Shown here in pieces: positions 37,941-45,932 of a stretch of DNA of 64,000 nt (the stretch's first letter is position 1; every line of letters starts with the position of its first letter). The stretch is from Pseudomonas sp. C1C7. Lineage in GTDB: Bacteria > Pseudomonadota > Gammaproteobacteria > Pseudomonadales > Pseudomonadaceae. The notes beneath the pieces were generated by a model, which saw only the letters and a list, made by a program, of their open reading frames with translations, searched no databases and was not told where the DNA came from. Position numbers and translations under genes: made by a program. The stretch spans positions 69,598-133,597 of the forward strand of contig NZ_JABFMP010000006.1 of the NCBI RefSeq assembly GCF_013359595.1, read 5' to 3'.

Positions 37941-37967
37941 AGGGGGAACGCGTGCGTATCAATGAGC

Positions 37968-37999
37968 AAAAAAAAACGGAACCGCCGAAGGCGGTTCCG
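37968..37999 (-). terminator. Intrinsic terminator of the DUF1329 gene
   Basis: On the minus strand CGGAACCGCC-TTC-GGCGGTTCCG (10-bp perfect stem) is followed by a run of nine T. It sits 31 bases after the DUF1329 stop. Confidence 0.88.
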
Positions 38000-38030
38000 T
38001 TTCGCAAGTATGGCTAGCCGGAAACAGCCG

Positions 38031-39383
38031 TCAGCGAACCCCTGCCCCCGCCAAGCTATCGGACGACCAGCCATTATCCGCACTGAGCTTGTCCATGACC
38101 TGCACGCCCGCCTTGCCTGGCCAGACGTTGATGTAATAGGTACCCGCAATCAGGTCGTAGTGGCCGGCGGTACTGTTGGTGGCAACGGCGTCATACATCT
38201 GATGGATATAGCTGAAGCCAGGGCGCCACAGTTGACCGCGGCCGTCGTACTGGTCCACCGCTACGGCGGTCCAGCTGTCCTCATCGATGTAGAAGGTGCG
38301 CTTGGAGTAGATGTGACGCATGCCGGGCTTCAGAGTCGCCTCTACGACCCAGACACGGTGACGCTCCCAACGCACCAGGTCCGGATTGATGAACTTCGAG
38401 CCAAACACCTGCTCAGGACTTTCGGCGTAGGCGAAGCGGTAGGCGTTATACGGAACATACATCTCCTTCTTGCCGACCAGCTTCCAGTCGAAGCGGTCCA
38501 TCCGTCCATTGAACAGGTTGATGTCGTCGATGGTAGACATACCCGAGGTACTGGCATTCGGCGTGTCGTAGGCCAGGTCTGGCGCCAGGCGTACACGGCG
38601 TTGTCCTGGCAGATACTGATAGGCCTTGCGTCCCCGCTCAGTGGCCGTGTAGTCGAAGGTCATCACCGCTTCACCGGCACGACGTGCAGGGCCGCTGTAG
38701 TTGGCACGGGCACGGGTCATCACGATGTCGTCGCCGCTTTTCGACGTATCGTAGTAAGGCATCTCGTAGGTCCAGCGACCCAGGGTCGATGTAACCAGTT
38801 TCCCCGCCGCATCCACGTTGTAAGCGCCGTACTTGGGCGCGATCCAAGCCAGGCCCTGGTAACGTGCGAGATGGTTGAACATCACTTCGATGCCGGTCTT
38901 GGGAATCGGAAACGGCACACCGGCGTGGGCGCCTTGCAGCGTTTCGTTATTGTTGGTCAGTGTGGCGCTGGTGGCATTCTTCAGCGTGTTGTCCAGCACG
39001 AACTGCGGATAGCCTACAGTGCGATGCGTCGGATAAACGTCGACGCGGAAACCCGGAAGCTTCTTGACCAGAGCCTTGGTGCCTTCGGTGAGCTTGTCGC
39101 TGTAGGTGTCCACGTTAGTGGCATTGATCGAGAATTGCGGTTTTTCATTGGCGAAGGGGTCGGGACGAATGCCCGAGGCCTTGTCGAAGCCAACGGGCGC
39201 TGTATTCAGCCCGCCGGTATAGGCCGGAATGGTGCCATCGGCATTACCGGCCTTCTCGGCACCCACGCTGGTCAAGGTGGTGCCCAGTTGCTTGGCTTCT
39301 TGTTCTGATACTGCTGCATGGAGCACGCCTGCATGCGCGGCCAGCAAGCCGAGCGCAATCAGGGTTCTTGTGAGTTTAATCAT
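38031..39383 (-). CDS. DUF1329 protein (LolA-like fold, envelope)
   Basis: The 450-residue protein has a signal peptide (MIKLTRTLIALGLLAAHAGV, cleavage near LHA-AVS) and family features such as AEKAGNADGTIPAYTGG, YLPGQRRVRLAPDLAYDTPN and RHIYSKRTFYIDEDSW. DUF1329 genes are usually found beside DUF1302 and an RND exporter in steroid, terpenoid and hydrocarbon clusters, and are thought to act in the envelope; their function is unknown. No DUF1302 gene is in this window, though an RND-type gene is cut off at the right edge. A candidate operator lies at 39503. Confidence 0.92.
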   Translation of the reverse strand: MIKLTRTLIALGLLAAHAGVLHAAVSEQEAKQLGTTLTSVGAEKAGNADGTIPAYTGGLNTAPVGFDKASGIRPDPFANEKPQFSINATNVDTYSDKLTEGTKALVKKLPGFRVDVYPTHRTVGYPQFVLDNTLKNATSATLTNNNETLQGAHAGVPFPIPKTGIEVMFNHLARYQGLAWIAPKYGAYNVDAAGKLVTSTLGRWTYEMPYYDTSKSGDDIVMTRARANYSGPARRAGEAVMTFDYTATERGRKAYQYLPGQRRVRLAPDLAYDTPNASTSGMSTIDDINLFNGRMDRFDWKLVGKKEMYVPYNAYRFAYAESPEQVFGSKFINPDLVRWERHRVWVVEATLKPGMRHIYSKRTFYIDEDSWTAVAVDQYDGRGQLWRPGFSYIHQMYDAVATNSTAGHYDLIAGTYYINVWPGKAGVQVMDKLSADNGWSSDSLAGAGVR

Positions 39384-39502
39384 GTCTCCAACCTCTAGGA
39401 TGATGGTTTGAGCGTCTTATCAAGCACGCCCTGCCCTTCAAGGAACTGCGGAATATTTTCCCGTCCTGGCAGTGTTTTTTAACCAACACCCCCCTGTCTT
39501 CG

Positions 39503-39533
39503 CCCCCCCCTTATTGGCGCACAAAGGGAGGGG
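39503..39533. promoter_or_regulatory. C-rich/G-rich palindrome, site 2 (wide spacer)
   Basis: Eight C (39503-39510) and GGGAGGGG (39526-39533) are separated by 15 bases, about 120 bases before the DUF1329 start. The spacer is longer than in the other sites, so this is the weakest member. Confidence 0.35.
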
Positions 39534-39622
39534 CAGGCCTTTTATCCGGCTGAAAACGCAAACGCCACGCGGCATCGGTATGCGCGTGGCGTTTGTCACA
39601 GCAGTGTTGCGGGCGTTATGGC

Positions 39623-40078
39623 TCAGGCGAATACTCGTAGGATGGTCTCGGCGACGCAGGCAGGTTTGGTGACGCCCTCGATCTCCACGGTCATCTCGTA
39701 AGTCACCTGGGCACCGTTGCCTTCCAGCGGTTCGAAAGACAGCACCTTGAAATGCCCGCGCAACCGGCTGTCCACCGGCACTGGCTGTACAAAGCGTACC
39801 TTGTTCATGCCGTAGTTCACGCCCATCTTCACATTGCGCAGCTCAAAGGCGTTGGTCATGAAGGTCGGCAGCAGGCTCAGGGTCAGAAAGCCATGGGCAA
39901 TCGTCTTGCCGAATGGCCCCTGGGCGGCGCGTTCGGGGTCGGTGTGAATCCACTGGTGATCGCCGGTGGCTTCGGCAAAGGTGTTGATACGTTGCTGGTC
40001 GATGGCCACCCAGTCGCTGGTGCCCACGACTTCGCCAACGAGGCCTTGCAGTTCGGCCAGTGTTTCGTAGCTTTTCAT
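39623..40078 (-). CDS. MaoC-family enoyl-CoA hydratase
   Basis: The 151-residue hot-dog-fold protein has the hydratase 2 motif with Asp and His: TFAEATGDHQWIHTDPERA followed by GPFGKTIAHGFLTLSLLP. MaoC-type (R)-specific hydratases add water to enoyl-CoA, and in steroid and isoprenoid pathways replace crotonases. It is the last gene of a minus-strand operon with two acyl-CoA dehydrogenases and a thiolase upstream. The ribosome site is weak. Length is normal for a single hot-dog domain. Confidence 0.92.
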   Translation of the reverse strand: MKSYETLAELQGLVGEVVGTSDWVAIDQQRINTFAEATGDHQWIHTDPERAAQGPFGKTIAHGFLTLSLLPTFMTNAFELRNVKMGVNYGMNKVRFVQPVPVDSRLRGHFKVLSFEPLEGNGAQVTYEMTVEIEGVTKPACVAETILRVFA

Positions 40079-40114
40079 TGTTGTTGTGCTCTCGATAGTC
40101 TGTTCAATAACGGT

Positions 40115-41254
40115 TCAGGCGCGCAATTGCGCCTGTAGCGCGGCCGCACAAGCGGCCTCGTGGCTGTCGCTGCCGCCCAGGAGCAAGTCCGCGACGATGG
40201 CCCGTTTGTAGTAGTGCCCGACCAGGTACTCCTCGGTCACGCCAATGCCGCCGTGCAACTGGATGCCCTGGCCGCAAACGGACTTCGCCGCGCGGCAAAT
40301 GAGCATCTTGCTGCCCGAAACGGTTTTGTCGCGGGCGACCTCATCATCATTGACCATGGCGGCCAGGGCCGCGTGCAGGCTCGAACGCGCCAGCTCCAGC
40401 TCCGCCGCCATATCCGCCATGCGGTGCTGCAAAGCCTGGAAAGTGCCGATGGGCACACCGAACTGTTGGCGCACCTTGAGGTAATCGGCCGTGACTTCGA
40501 TGGTTTTTTCCATCGCGCCGATCAGCTCTGCGCACTGGGCTACGATGCCGTGGGCTAGGCCTTTCCGTAACCCGGTCAGGCCTTGCCCCGCCTCGCCAAG
40601 CAAGGCGTCCGCGCCGACTTCGACACCATCGAAATGCAGCTCCTGCGCCCACGTACCGTCGTGCAATGGCAGCGTCTGGCAGGTCAGGCCTGGGCGATCT
40701 GCATCCACCAACAGCAGGCTGATGCCCGGTGTCTGCGGTATCTGCGCCGAAACGATGAATGCCTTCGCACCCACGGCGCCCAGCACCAGAGTCTTGCGCC
40801 CGGACAGGCGAAAACCGTGTTCCTGACGCTCAGCCCGCAGGGTGACGGGCAACGGCATGCCCCGTGATTGCGCCTCGCTGTAGGCCAGCGCGATACGGTA
40901 CGTGCCGTCGGCCAGTTGCGGCAGCAGGCGTGCTTTTTGCGTGTCGCTGCCCGCCGCCAACAGCGTCTGGGCCGCCAGCACACCACACGCCATGAAGGGC
41001 TCCAGCACCAGTCCGCGCCCCAGTTCTTGGGCAATGATCACCGTATCCACCAGCGAGCCACCAAGCCCACCGTATTCTTCCGGCAACGCGGCCATCAGCC
41101 AGCCGTTAGCGGCGAACAGGTCCCAGTTGTCCGCACTACCGTTTTTGCCAGTCTTGAGCAGAGCGGTACGCGCCTCGAAACTGTAGGCCTTGTCCACATA
41201 GCGTCGCAGGCTGTCCTGCAACAGTTGTTGTTCCGAAGTGAATTCGAAATCCAT
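40115..41254 (-). CDS. Acyl-CoA dehydrogenase, small-type member of a pair
   Basis: The 379-residue protein has the acyl-CoA dehydrogenase fold: the N-terminal helical domain (LPEEYGGLGGSLVDTVIIAQELG), the middle beta domain and the C-terminal helical domain with LHGGIGVTEEYLVGHYYKRA. The usual Y-E-G-T segment is replaced by LLLGGSDSHEA, so the common catalytic Glu is absent from that position. It lies directly next to a second dehydrogenase, an arrangement seen for heteromeric FadE-type enzymes of steroid side-chain oxidation. The gap to the next gene is 15 bases and AGGA precedes the ATG. Confidence 0.9.
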   Translation of the reverse strand: MDFEFTSEQQLLQDSLRRYVDKAYSFEARTALLKTGKNGSADNWDLFAANGWLMAALPEEYGGLGGSLVDTVIIAQELGRGLVLEPFMACGVLAAQTLLAAGSDTQKARLLPQLADGTYRIALAYSEAQSRGMPLPVTLRAERQEHGFRLSGRKTLVLGAVGAKAFIVSAQIPQTPGISLLLVDADRPGLTCQTLPLHDGTWAQELHFDGVEVGADALLGEAGQGLTGLRKGLAHGIVAQCAELIGAMEKTIEVTADYLKVRQQFGVPIGTFQALQHRMADMAAELELARSSLHAALAAMVNDDEVARDKTVSGSKMLICRAAKSVCGQGIQLHGGIGVTEEYLVGHYYKRAIVADLLLGGSDSHEAACAAALQAQLRA

Positions 41255-41269
41255 AGCGGTTTCCTGAGA

Positions 41270-42466
41270 TCAGAGTTGGAACAGCATCTTGGCGATAATG
41301 CCGCGCTGCACTTCGCTGGTGCCGCCGTAAATCGTCGAGGCGCGCCGCAGGAACATGTCATTGCTGATCCCCCTTGCCAGTGCCTGCTGCGGGAACGACT
41401 GTTCCGGGCCTGCCTCATGGGGATGCGGATAGGCAATCGCGCCGTAGTCGCCCAGTGCCTCGATCTGCGCCTCGGTGATGCGCTGCTGCAATTCGGTGGC
41501 GCGGATCTTGAGCATCGAACCCAATGTGTGCGACGCCGGATTGTGCTGTTGTTCCAGGCGCGCAACCCGCTGCACCAGCATTTCGATGGCTTGCAGTTCG
41601 GCGTCAAGGCGCGCCAGCTTCAGCGCGAATTCCGGGCGTTCGAAAAGCGCCTGCTCGCCCACCCGCAACGTCGTGCCGATCAGCTGCAGCTCGCGCAGGT
41701 AGCGTTTGAGTTCAGGTAGATCGGCAACGGTGGCGTGTTCGTTGTTGAGCAAGAACTTGGTGATGCTCCAGCCCTGTCCGTCCACGCCAATCAAGTTGCC
41801 GACCGGCACCCGCACGTTGTCGAAGAAGGTTTCATTCAAGTGATGGGCATCGTCGATGCTGCGGATCGGGCGTACGGTAATACCGGGTGTACGCATGTCC
41901 ACCAGCAAAAAGCTGATCCCCGCTTGCTTCTTCACATCCGGGTTGGTGCGTACCAGCAAGAAGATCCAGTCCGCGTGATGGGCATAGCTGGTCCAGATTT
42001 TCTGTCCATTGACCACGTAGTGGTCACCATCGCGCTCGGCACGAGTGCGCAGCGATGCCAGGTCGGAACCGGAGCCCGGCTCGGAAAAACCCTGGCACCA
42101 CAGGCGCTCGCCATTAAGCACCGGCGGCAGGTGCTCGGCCTTTTGTTCCGGTGTGGCAAACGCGTTGAGCACGGGACCGAGCATCTTGTGCACGAATCCA
42201 TCTTGCGTTGGCGTGCCGGCAGCGCTGCATTCGTCATCGAACACAAGGATCTGCGGCACCGACCAACCGGTACCGCCGTGCTCCTTGGGCCAGTAAGGCG
42301 CACCCCAGCCGCGCGCCGTGAGGAGTTTTTGCCAGCGCATGATCTGTTCTCGCGGCGAGCGGGCGCAGCGCTGTTGCCCCTTCAAATCCGCCGGGACCTG
42401 GTCGCGCAGGAAGCTGCGCACTTGCTCGCGGAACGCTTCGAGGCTGGCGTCAGGTTGAAAATCCAT
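41270..42466 (-). CDS. Acyl-CoA dehydrogenase, large-type member of a pair
   Basis: The 398-residue acyl-CoA dehydrogenase contains GSGSDLASLRTRAERDGDHYVVNGQKIWTSYAHHADW in the middle domain, split here only for reference. The C-terminal RASTIYGGTSEVQRGII has Gly where many family members have the catalytic Glu (YEGT). A longer frame exists upstream, but GGGGAAG a few bases before ATG 42466 fixes the start. It ends 15 bases before the small-type dehydrogenase, so an alpha2beta2-like complex is plausible by analogy with paired FadE proteins. The thiolase gene lies 13 bases upstream. Confidence 0.91.
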   Translation of the reverse strand: MDFQPDASLEAFREQVRSFLRDQVPADLKGQQRCARSPREQIMRWQKLLTARGWGAPYWPKEHGGTGWSVPQILVFDDECSAAGTPTQDGFVHKMLGPVLNAFATPEQKAEHLPPVLNGERLWCQGFSEPGSGSDLASLRTRAERDGDHYVVNGQKIWTSYAHHADWIFLLVRTNPDVKKQAGISFLLVDMRTPGITVRPIRSIDDAHHLNETFFDNVRVPVGNLIGVDGQGWSITKFLLNNEHATVADLPELKRYLRELQLIGTTLRVGEQALFERPEFALKLARLDAELQAIEMLVQRVARLEQQHNPASHTLGSMLKIRATELQQRITEAQIEALGDYGAIAYPHPHEAGPEQSFPQQALARGISNDMFLRRASTIYGGTSEVQRGIIAKMLFQL

Positions 42467-42479
42467 TGCGCTTCCCCTG

Positions 42480-43667
42480 TCAGTCTTTGCGGTACAGGGT
42501 GACGACGCAGGCGCCACCGATGCCGACGTTATGTTGCAATGCGATGCGCGCACCCTCGACCTGCCGCTGCTCGGCGCGGCCACGCAGTTGCTGGACCAGC
42601 TCGGTGCATTGCGCCAGGCCTGTCGCGCCGATCGGGTGGCCCTTGGATAGCAGGCCGCCGGACGGGTTGACCACGTATTGACCGCCATAGGTGTTGTCGC
42701 CATCGTCGACAAACTTCTGCGCCCCGCCTTCCGGGCACAGACCCAGGGACTCATAGGTCAGCAACTCGTTCTGGGCGAAGCAGTCGTGCAGCTCGACGAC
42801 GTGCACGTCTTCGGCACCGATGCCGGCCATTTCATAGGCTTTGCGCGCTGCGGCACGAGACATCGAGTAACCGGCCACATCACGCATGTCGCCTGATTTG
42901 AACGTTTCCGCACCATCGGTGGTCAGTGCCTGGCCGGCGATTGACACGCTGCGATCCAGACCATGCTTCAACGCATAGGCTTCGCTGCACAACACCACCG
43001 CGGCCGCACCGCAGGTCGGTGGGCAAGCCATCAGGCGAGTCATGACGCCAGGCCACACCACCTGGTCGGCCATCACTTCTTCAGTGGTGACTACTTTGCG
43101 GAACACGGCTTTGGGGTTGTTGGCCGCGTGACGGCTGGCCTTGGCGCGAATCTTGGCAAAGGTTTCCAGCGGAGTGCCGAAGCGCTGCATGTGCTCCACG
43201 CCGGCACTGCCGAAAATTCGCAGGGCCGCCGGAATTTGCGCAGCACCGGGAATCGCTTCGTCACATTGATCGAGGAACAGTTCCAGCGGGCTCGGGCGAT
43301 CCGGGAAAGCACTGCCGATGGCGCCGGGGATCATCTGTTCGAACCCGAAGGCCAGGACGATATCCACCATGCCGCTGGCGATGGCCTGGTTGGCCAGGTA
43401 CAAGGCCGATGAACCACTGGCGCAGTTGTTATTGACGTTCAACACCGGAATGCCAGTCATGCCGACGTTGTAGAGCACACGCTGGCCACAGGTGGAGTCA
43501 CCAAACACAAAGCTGGCATACGCCTGCTGCACCGATTCGTAACCGACGCCGGCATCTGCCAGGGCCAGGCGCACGGCTTGCTCACCCATGACCGCATAGG
43601 TTTCGCTCTGGCCGGGTTTTACGAAGGGGATCATGCCGACACCCGCAACGACGACTTTCTGCATCAT
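42480..43667 (-). CDS. SCP2-type thiolase (lipid-transfer protein family)
   Basis: The 395-residue thiolase carries the nucleophilic Cys in NVNNNCASGSSAL, a His in VVELHDCFAQNE and the His of GHPIGATG. Near the end GIGGACVVT holds a further Cys. The family cleaves 3-ketoacyl-CoA, often with alpha-branched or steroid-like chains. GGAG before the tandem ATGATG gives 43667 or 43664 as the start. It is the first gene of the operon thiolase-dehydrogenase-dehydrogenase-MaoC. A paralogue is at 49625-50869. Confidence 0.92.
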   Translation of the reverse strand: MMQKVVVAGVGMIPFVKPGQSETYAVMGEQAVRLALADAGVGYESVQQAYASFVFGDSTCGQRVLYNVGMTGIPVLNVNNNCASGSSALYLANQAIASGMVDIVLAFGFEQMIPGAIGSAFPDRPSPLELFLDQCDEAIPGAAQIPAALRIFGSAGVEHMQRFGTPLETFAKIRAKASRHAANNPKAVFRKVVTTEEVMADQVVWPGVMTRLMACPPTCGAAAVVLCSEAYALKHGLDRSVSIAGQALTTDGAETFKSGDMRDVAGYSMSRAAARKAYEMAGIGAEDVHVVELHDCFAQNELLTYESLGLCPEGGAQKFVDDGDNTYGGQYVVNPSGGLLSKGHPIGATGLAQCTELVQQLRGRAEQRQVEGARIALQHNVGIGGACVVTLYRKD

Positions 43668-43777
43668 GTCTTACTCCTCAACAGTGGATATCCTGCCGGC
43701 TCCTGGGCATTTTCCGGCTTATCGGGCCGGACGGCGGGTTTTGAGTCTCAAGGATAGGCAGCCCCGAAGTCCTGCCG

Positions 43778-43795
43778 CCCCTCCCCATTTGGGGG
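43778..43795. promoter_or_regulatory. C-rich/G-rich palindrome, site 3
   Basis: CCCCTCCCC-ATTT-GGGGG lies about 110 bases before the thiolase start and against the 3' end of the crotonase gene. Confidence 0.55.
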
Positions 43796-43796
43796 T

Positions 43797-44597
43797 TTAT
43801 GGCTGTGGCAGTTTCGCGCCCAGGTAGGGCAAGCCTTCCTTGCCGAGAAAGCGTCGTACGGCTTCGGCATGGTAGCGACTGGCCCCGCACAGCGACTGCG
43901 CGCAAGCCTCGAACTGGGTCATCGCCTGACGGTCCGTCTCGAACGAGCGATTGAGCAGGGTCTTGGCCAATCCTAGCGCATCGGACGGCGCGTCATCGAA
44001 CTGGGCGGCGAACTGCAAGGCGCTGTCCAGCAGCTGATCCTGCGAGACGATGACCTGCGCCAAACCAAGCTCCAGCGCTTGCTGTGCATCGACCGCCCGT
44101 GCGCAAAAAATCAGCTCCTTGGCCTTCGCCAGCCCGACCAGGCGCGGCAGTACGTACAGCATCGACAGGTCCGGCACCAGCCCCAGGCTCAGGAAGGTAG
44201 GTAATAGCCGCACCCGTGGCGTCACGAACATGAAATCCGCGGCCAGGGCCAGGGAAAACCCGGCGCCCACCGCTGCGCCGTCAACTGCCGCGATCACCGG
44301 TTTTTGCAGGTCGACCAGACCGGCGAACCATTCATGAAAGCCCAGCACCAGCTTGCGCCCGGCGAACGTGCGATCTTCGCCCTCCTCCAGGCTGCCCAGG
44401 TCGAAGCCCGAGCAGAATGAACCGCCGGCGCCGGTCAACACAATCGAGCGAACCGAGTGATCATCCCGCGCTGCCATCAATGCGGCCGGCAGGGCTTCGT
44501 TGATGGCGGCCTCAAACGCATTCTTTTTCTGCGGCCGGTTCAGGGTGATCAGCGCGGTCTTGCCGATCTTTTCGTACAGCACTGCACTGTCAGTCAC
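43797..44597 (-). CDS. Enoyl-CoA hydratase/isomerase family protein
   Basis: The 266-residue crotonase-fold protein has the oxyanion-hole motif SFCSGFDL and PVIAAVDGAAVGAGFSLALAADF. Both usual catalytic glutamates of hydratases appear replaced (Ser in GFSL, Phe in LPTFLSLGL). The Asp in LGLVPDLSM is of the kind used by enoyl-CoA isomerases. So isomerase activity, or another crotonase reaction, is more likely than hydration; this is inference. An ATG at 44603 sits only 2 bases after AGGAGG, while GTG 44597 is 8 bases after it and is preferred. Confidence 0.85.
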   Translation of the reverse strand: MTDSAVLYEKIGKTALITLNRPQKKNAFEAAINEALPAALMAARDDHSVRSIVLTGAGGSFCSGFDLGSLEEGEDRTFAGRKLVLGFHEWFAGLVDLQKPVIAAVDGAAVGAGFSLALAADFMFVTPRVRLLPTFLSLGLVPDLSMLYVLPRLVGLAKAKELIFCARAVDAQQALELGLAQVIVSQDQLLDSALQFAAQFDDAPSDALGLAKTLLNRSFETDRQAMTQFEACAQSLCGASRYHAEAVRRFLGKEGLPYLGAKLPQP

Positions 44598-44672
44598 GTC
44601 CATTTCCTCCTGATGCGGCATCGGCCGGTGATGCCCGGCCGTGCTCAAGGTTGGGATTGCCCAGCGGGTCAA

Positions 44673-45818
44673 TTACAGGTTGCGGGCGATGATCACCTTC
44701 TGGATGTGGCTGGTGCCCTCGTAAATCTTGGTGACCCGTACGTCACGGCAGTAACGCTCCACCGGGAAATCGTTCAGGTAGCCGTAGCCTCCATGGATCT
44801 GCAGCGCATCGGAACAGACCTTTTCAGCCATTTCGCTGGCGAACAATTTGGCGATGGACGCTTCCTTGGCGCAGGGCACACCAGCGCAATGCAAGCGCGC
44901 GGCGTGCAGCATGTAGTGCTGGGCCACCTCGAACTGAGTGGCCATGTCGGCCAGATCGAACGCCACGCCTTGCAACTTGATGATCGGCGCACCGTAGGCT
45001 TCACGCTCGTGTGCGTACTTCACCGCCGCTTCCAGCGCGGCACGGGCGGCACCTACCGCCACGGCGGCAATACCGATGCGACCTTCGGACAGGGTGGCCA
45101 TCAGGCGTTTGTAGGCAGTGCCTTCCTCGGCCAGCAGGTTTTGCACCGGTACCCGGCAGTTGTCCAACTGGATCGCCGCCACATGGGCCGAACGCTGCCC
45201 CATCTTGCTTTCCACACGAGCCACGATGTAGCCCGGCTCCCGTGGGTCGATGATAAACATGCTCGCGCCTTTGCGACCTTCGGGCGTATCCGTGGTGGCG
45301 GCGATTGCGAAGGCAATCCCGGCTTCGTTGCCGTTGGAGATGAACTGCTTGCTGCCATTAAGCACGTAGTGGTCGCCCTCGCGACGCGCCGAAGTGCGGA
45401 AGGCGGCGGTGTCGGAACCGGCCTGGGGCTCGGTGAGCAGGCCGGCGGCGATGAGCTCGCCGGAAATCATCCCGGCCAGGTACTTCTGCTTCTGCTCTTG
45501 GGTGCCGAAGCGATGCAGCATGTCGGTCATGCCGTTGTGGACATGCAGAATGGTCGCAAAGCCGGCGTCAGCGGCGGCGAATTCCTCGATGCACAGGCAG
45601 TATTCCGGGAATGACATGCCCGAACCGCCTGCCTCTTCGGGAACTTGCATGCCTAGGAAGCCGAGTTCGGCCACCGCCTTGAGTTCCGCGTGCGGCCAAG
45701 CGCCCGTGCGGTCGCGTTCGGCTGCCGTGGTCGCCACGACTTCCTGGGCCACCTTGCGTGCGGCGTCGCGAATCATGATTTCCTGCTCGCTCAGGAATGC
45801 TGCAGATGTATCGCTCAT
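44673..45818 (-). CDS. Acyl-CoA dehydrogenase, short/branched-chain type (paralogue A)
   Basis: The 381-residue dehydrogenase has GSDTAAFRTSARREGDHYVL in the middle domain and a complete C-terminal motif IYEGTSHIQ with the catalytic Glu. It closely resembles the protein at 62635-63783: both begin MSDTSAAFL, and the last 70 residues are almost the same. It passes electrons from acyl-CoA to ETF. GAGGAAG lies about 3 bases before ATG 45818; an in-frame extension to 45914 lacks conserved sequence. A C/G-rich palindrome lies about 72 bases upstream. Confidence 0.94.
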   Translation of the reverse strand: MSDTSAAFLSEQEIMIRDAARKVAQEVVATTAAERDRTGAWPHAELKAVAELGFLGMQVPEEAGGSGMSFPEYCLCIEEFAAADAGFATILHVHNGMTDMLHRFGTQEQKQKYLAGMISGELIAAGLLTEPQAGSDTAAFRTSARREGDHYVLNGSKQFISNGNEAGIAFAIAATTDTPEGRKGASMFIIDPREPGYIVARVESKMGQRSAHVAAIQLDNCRVPVQNLLAEEGTAYKRLMATLSEGRIGIAAVAVGAARAALEAAVKYAHEREAYGAPIIKLQGVAFDLADMATQFEVAQHYMLHAARLHCAGVPCAKEASIAKLFASEMAEKVCSDALQIHGGYGYLNDFPVERYCRDVRVTKIYEGTSHIQKVIIARNL

Positions 45819-45886
45819 GGTCTTCCTCTTGATCCGGGTCAAAAAATCGATGCTGACCTGAGCATGCGGGTTGACCACGCACGTAC

Positions 45887-45912
45887 GCGCCTCCCGTCTC
45901 GGGAGGGGGCGC
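45887..45912. promoter_or_regulatory. C-rich/G-rich palindrome, site 4
   Basis: GCGCCTCCC-GTCTC-GGGAGGGGGCGC lies about 70 bases before the acyl-CoA dehydrogenase start. It is one of the most symmetrical copies. Confidence 0.6.
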
Positions 45913-45932
45913 ACGCCGCGATCAACGTCCCG

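Noticed and set aside
37749..39308. Open frame of 519 codons antisense to the DUF1329 gene
   Set aside because: It crosses a REP pair and a strong terminator and mirrors a gene with a signal peptide and family motifs.
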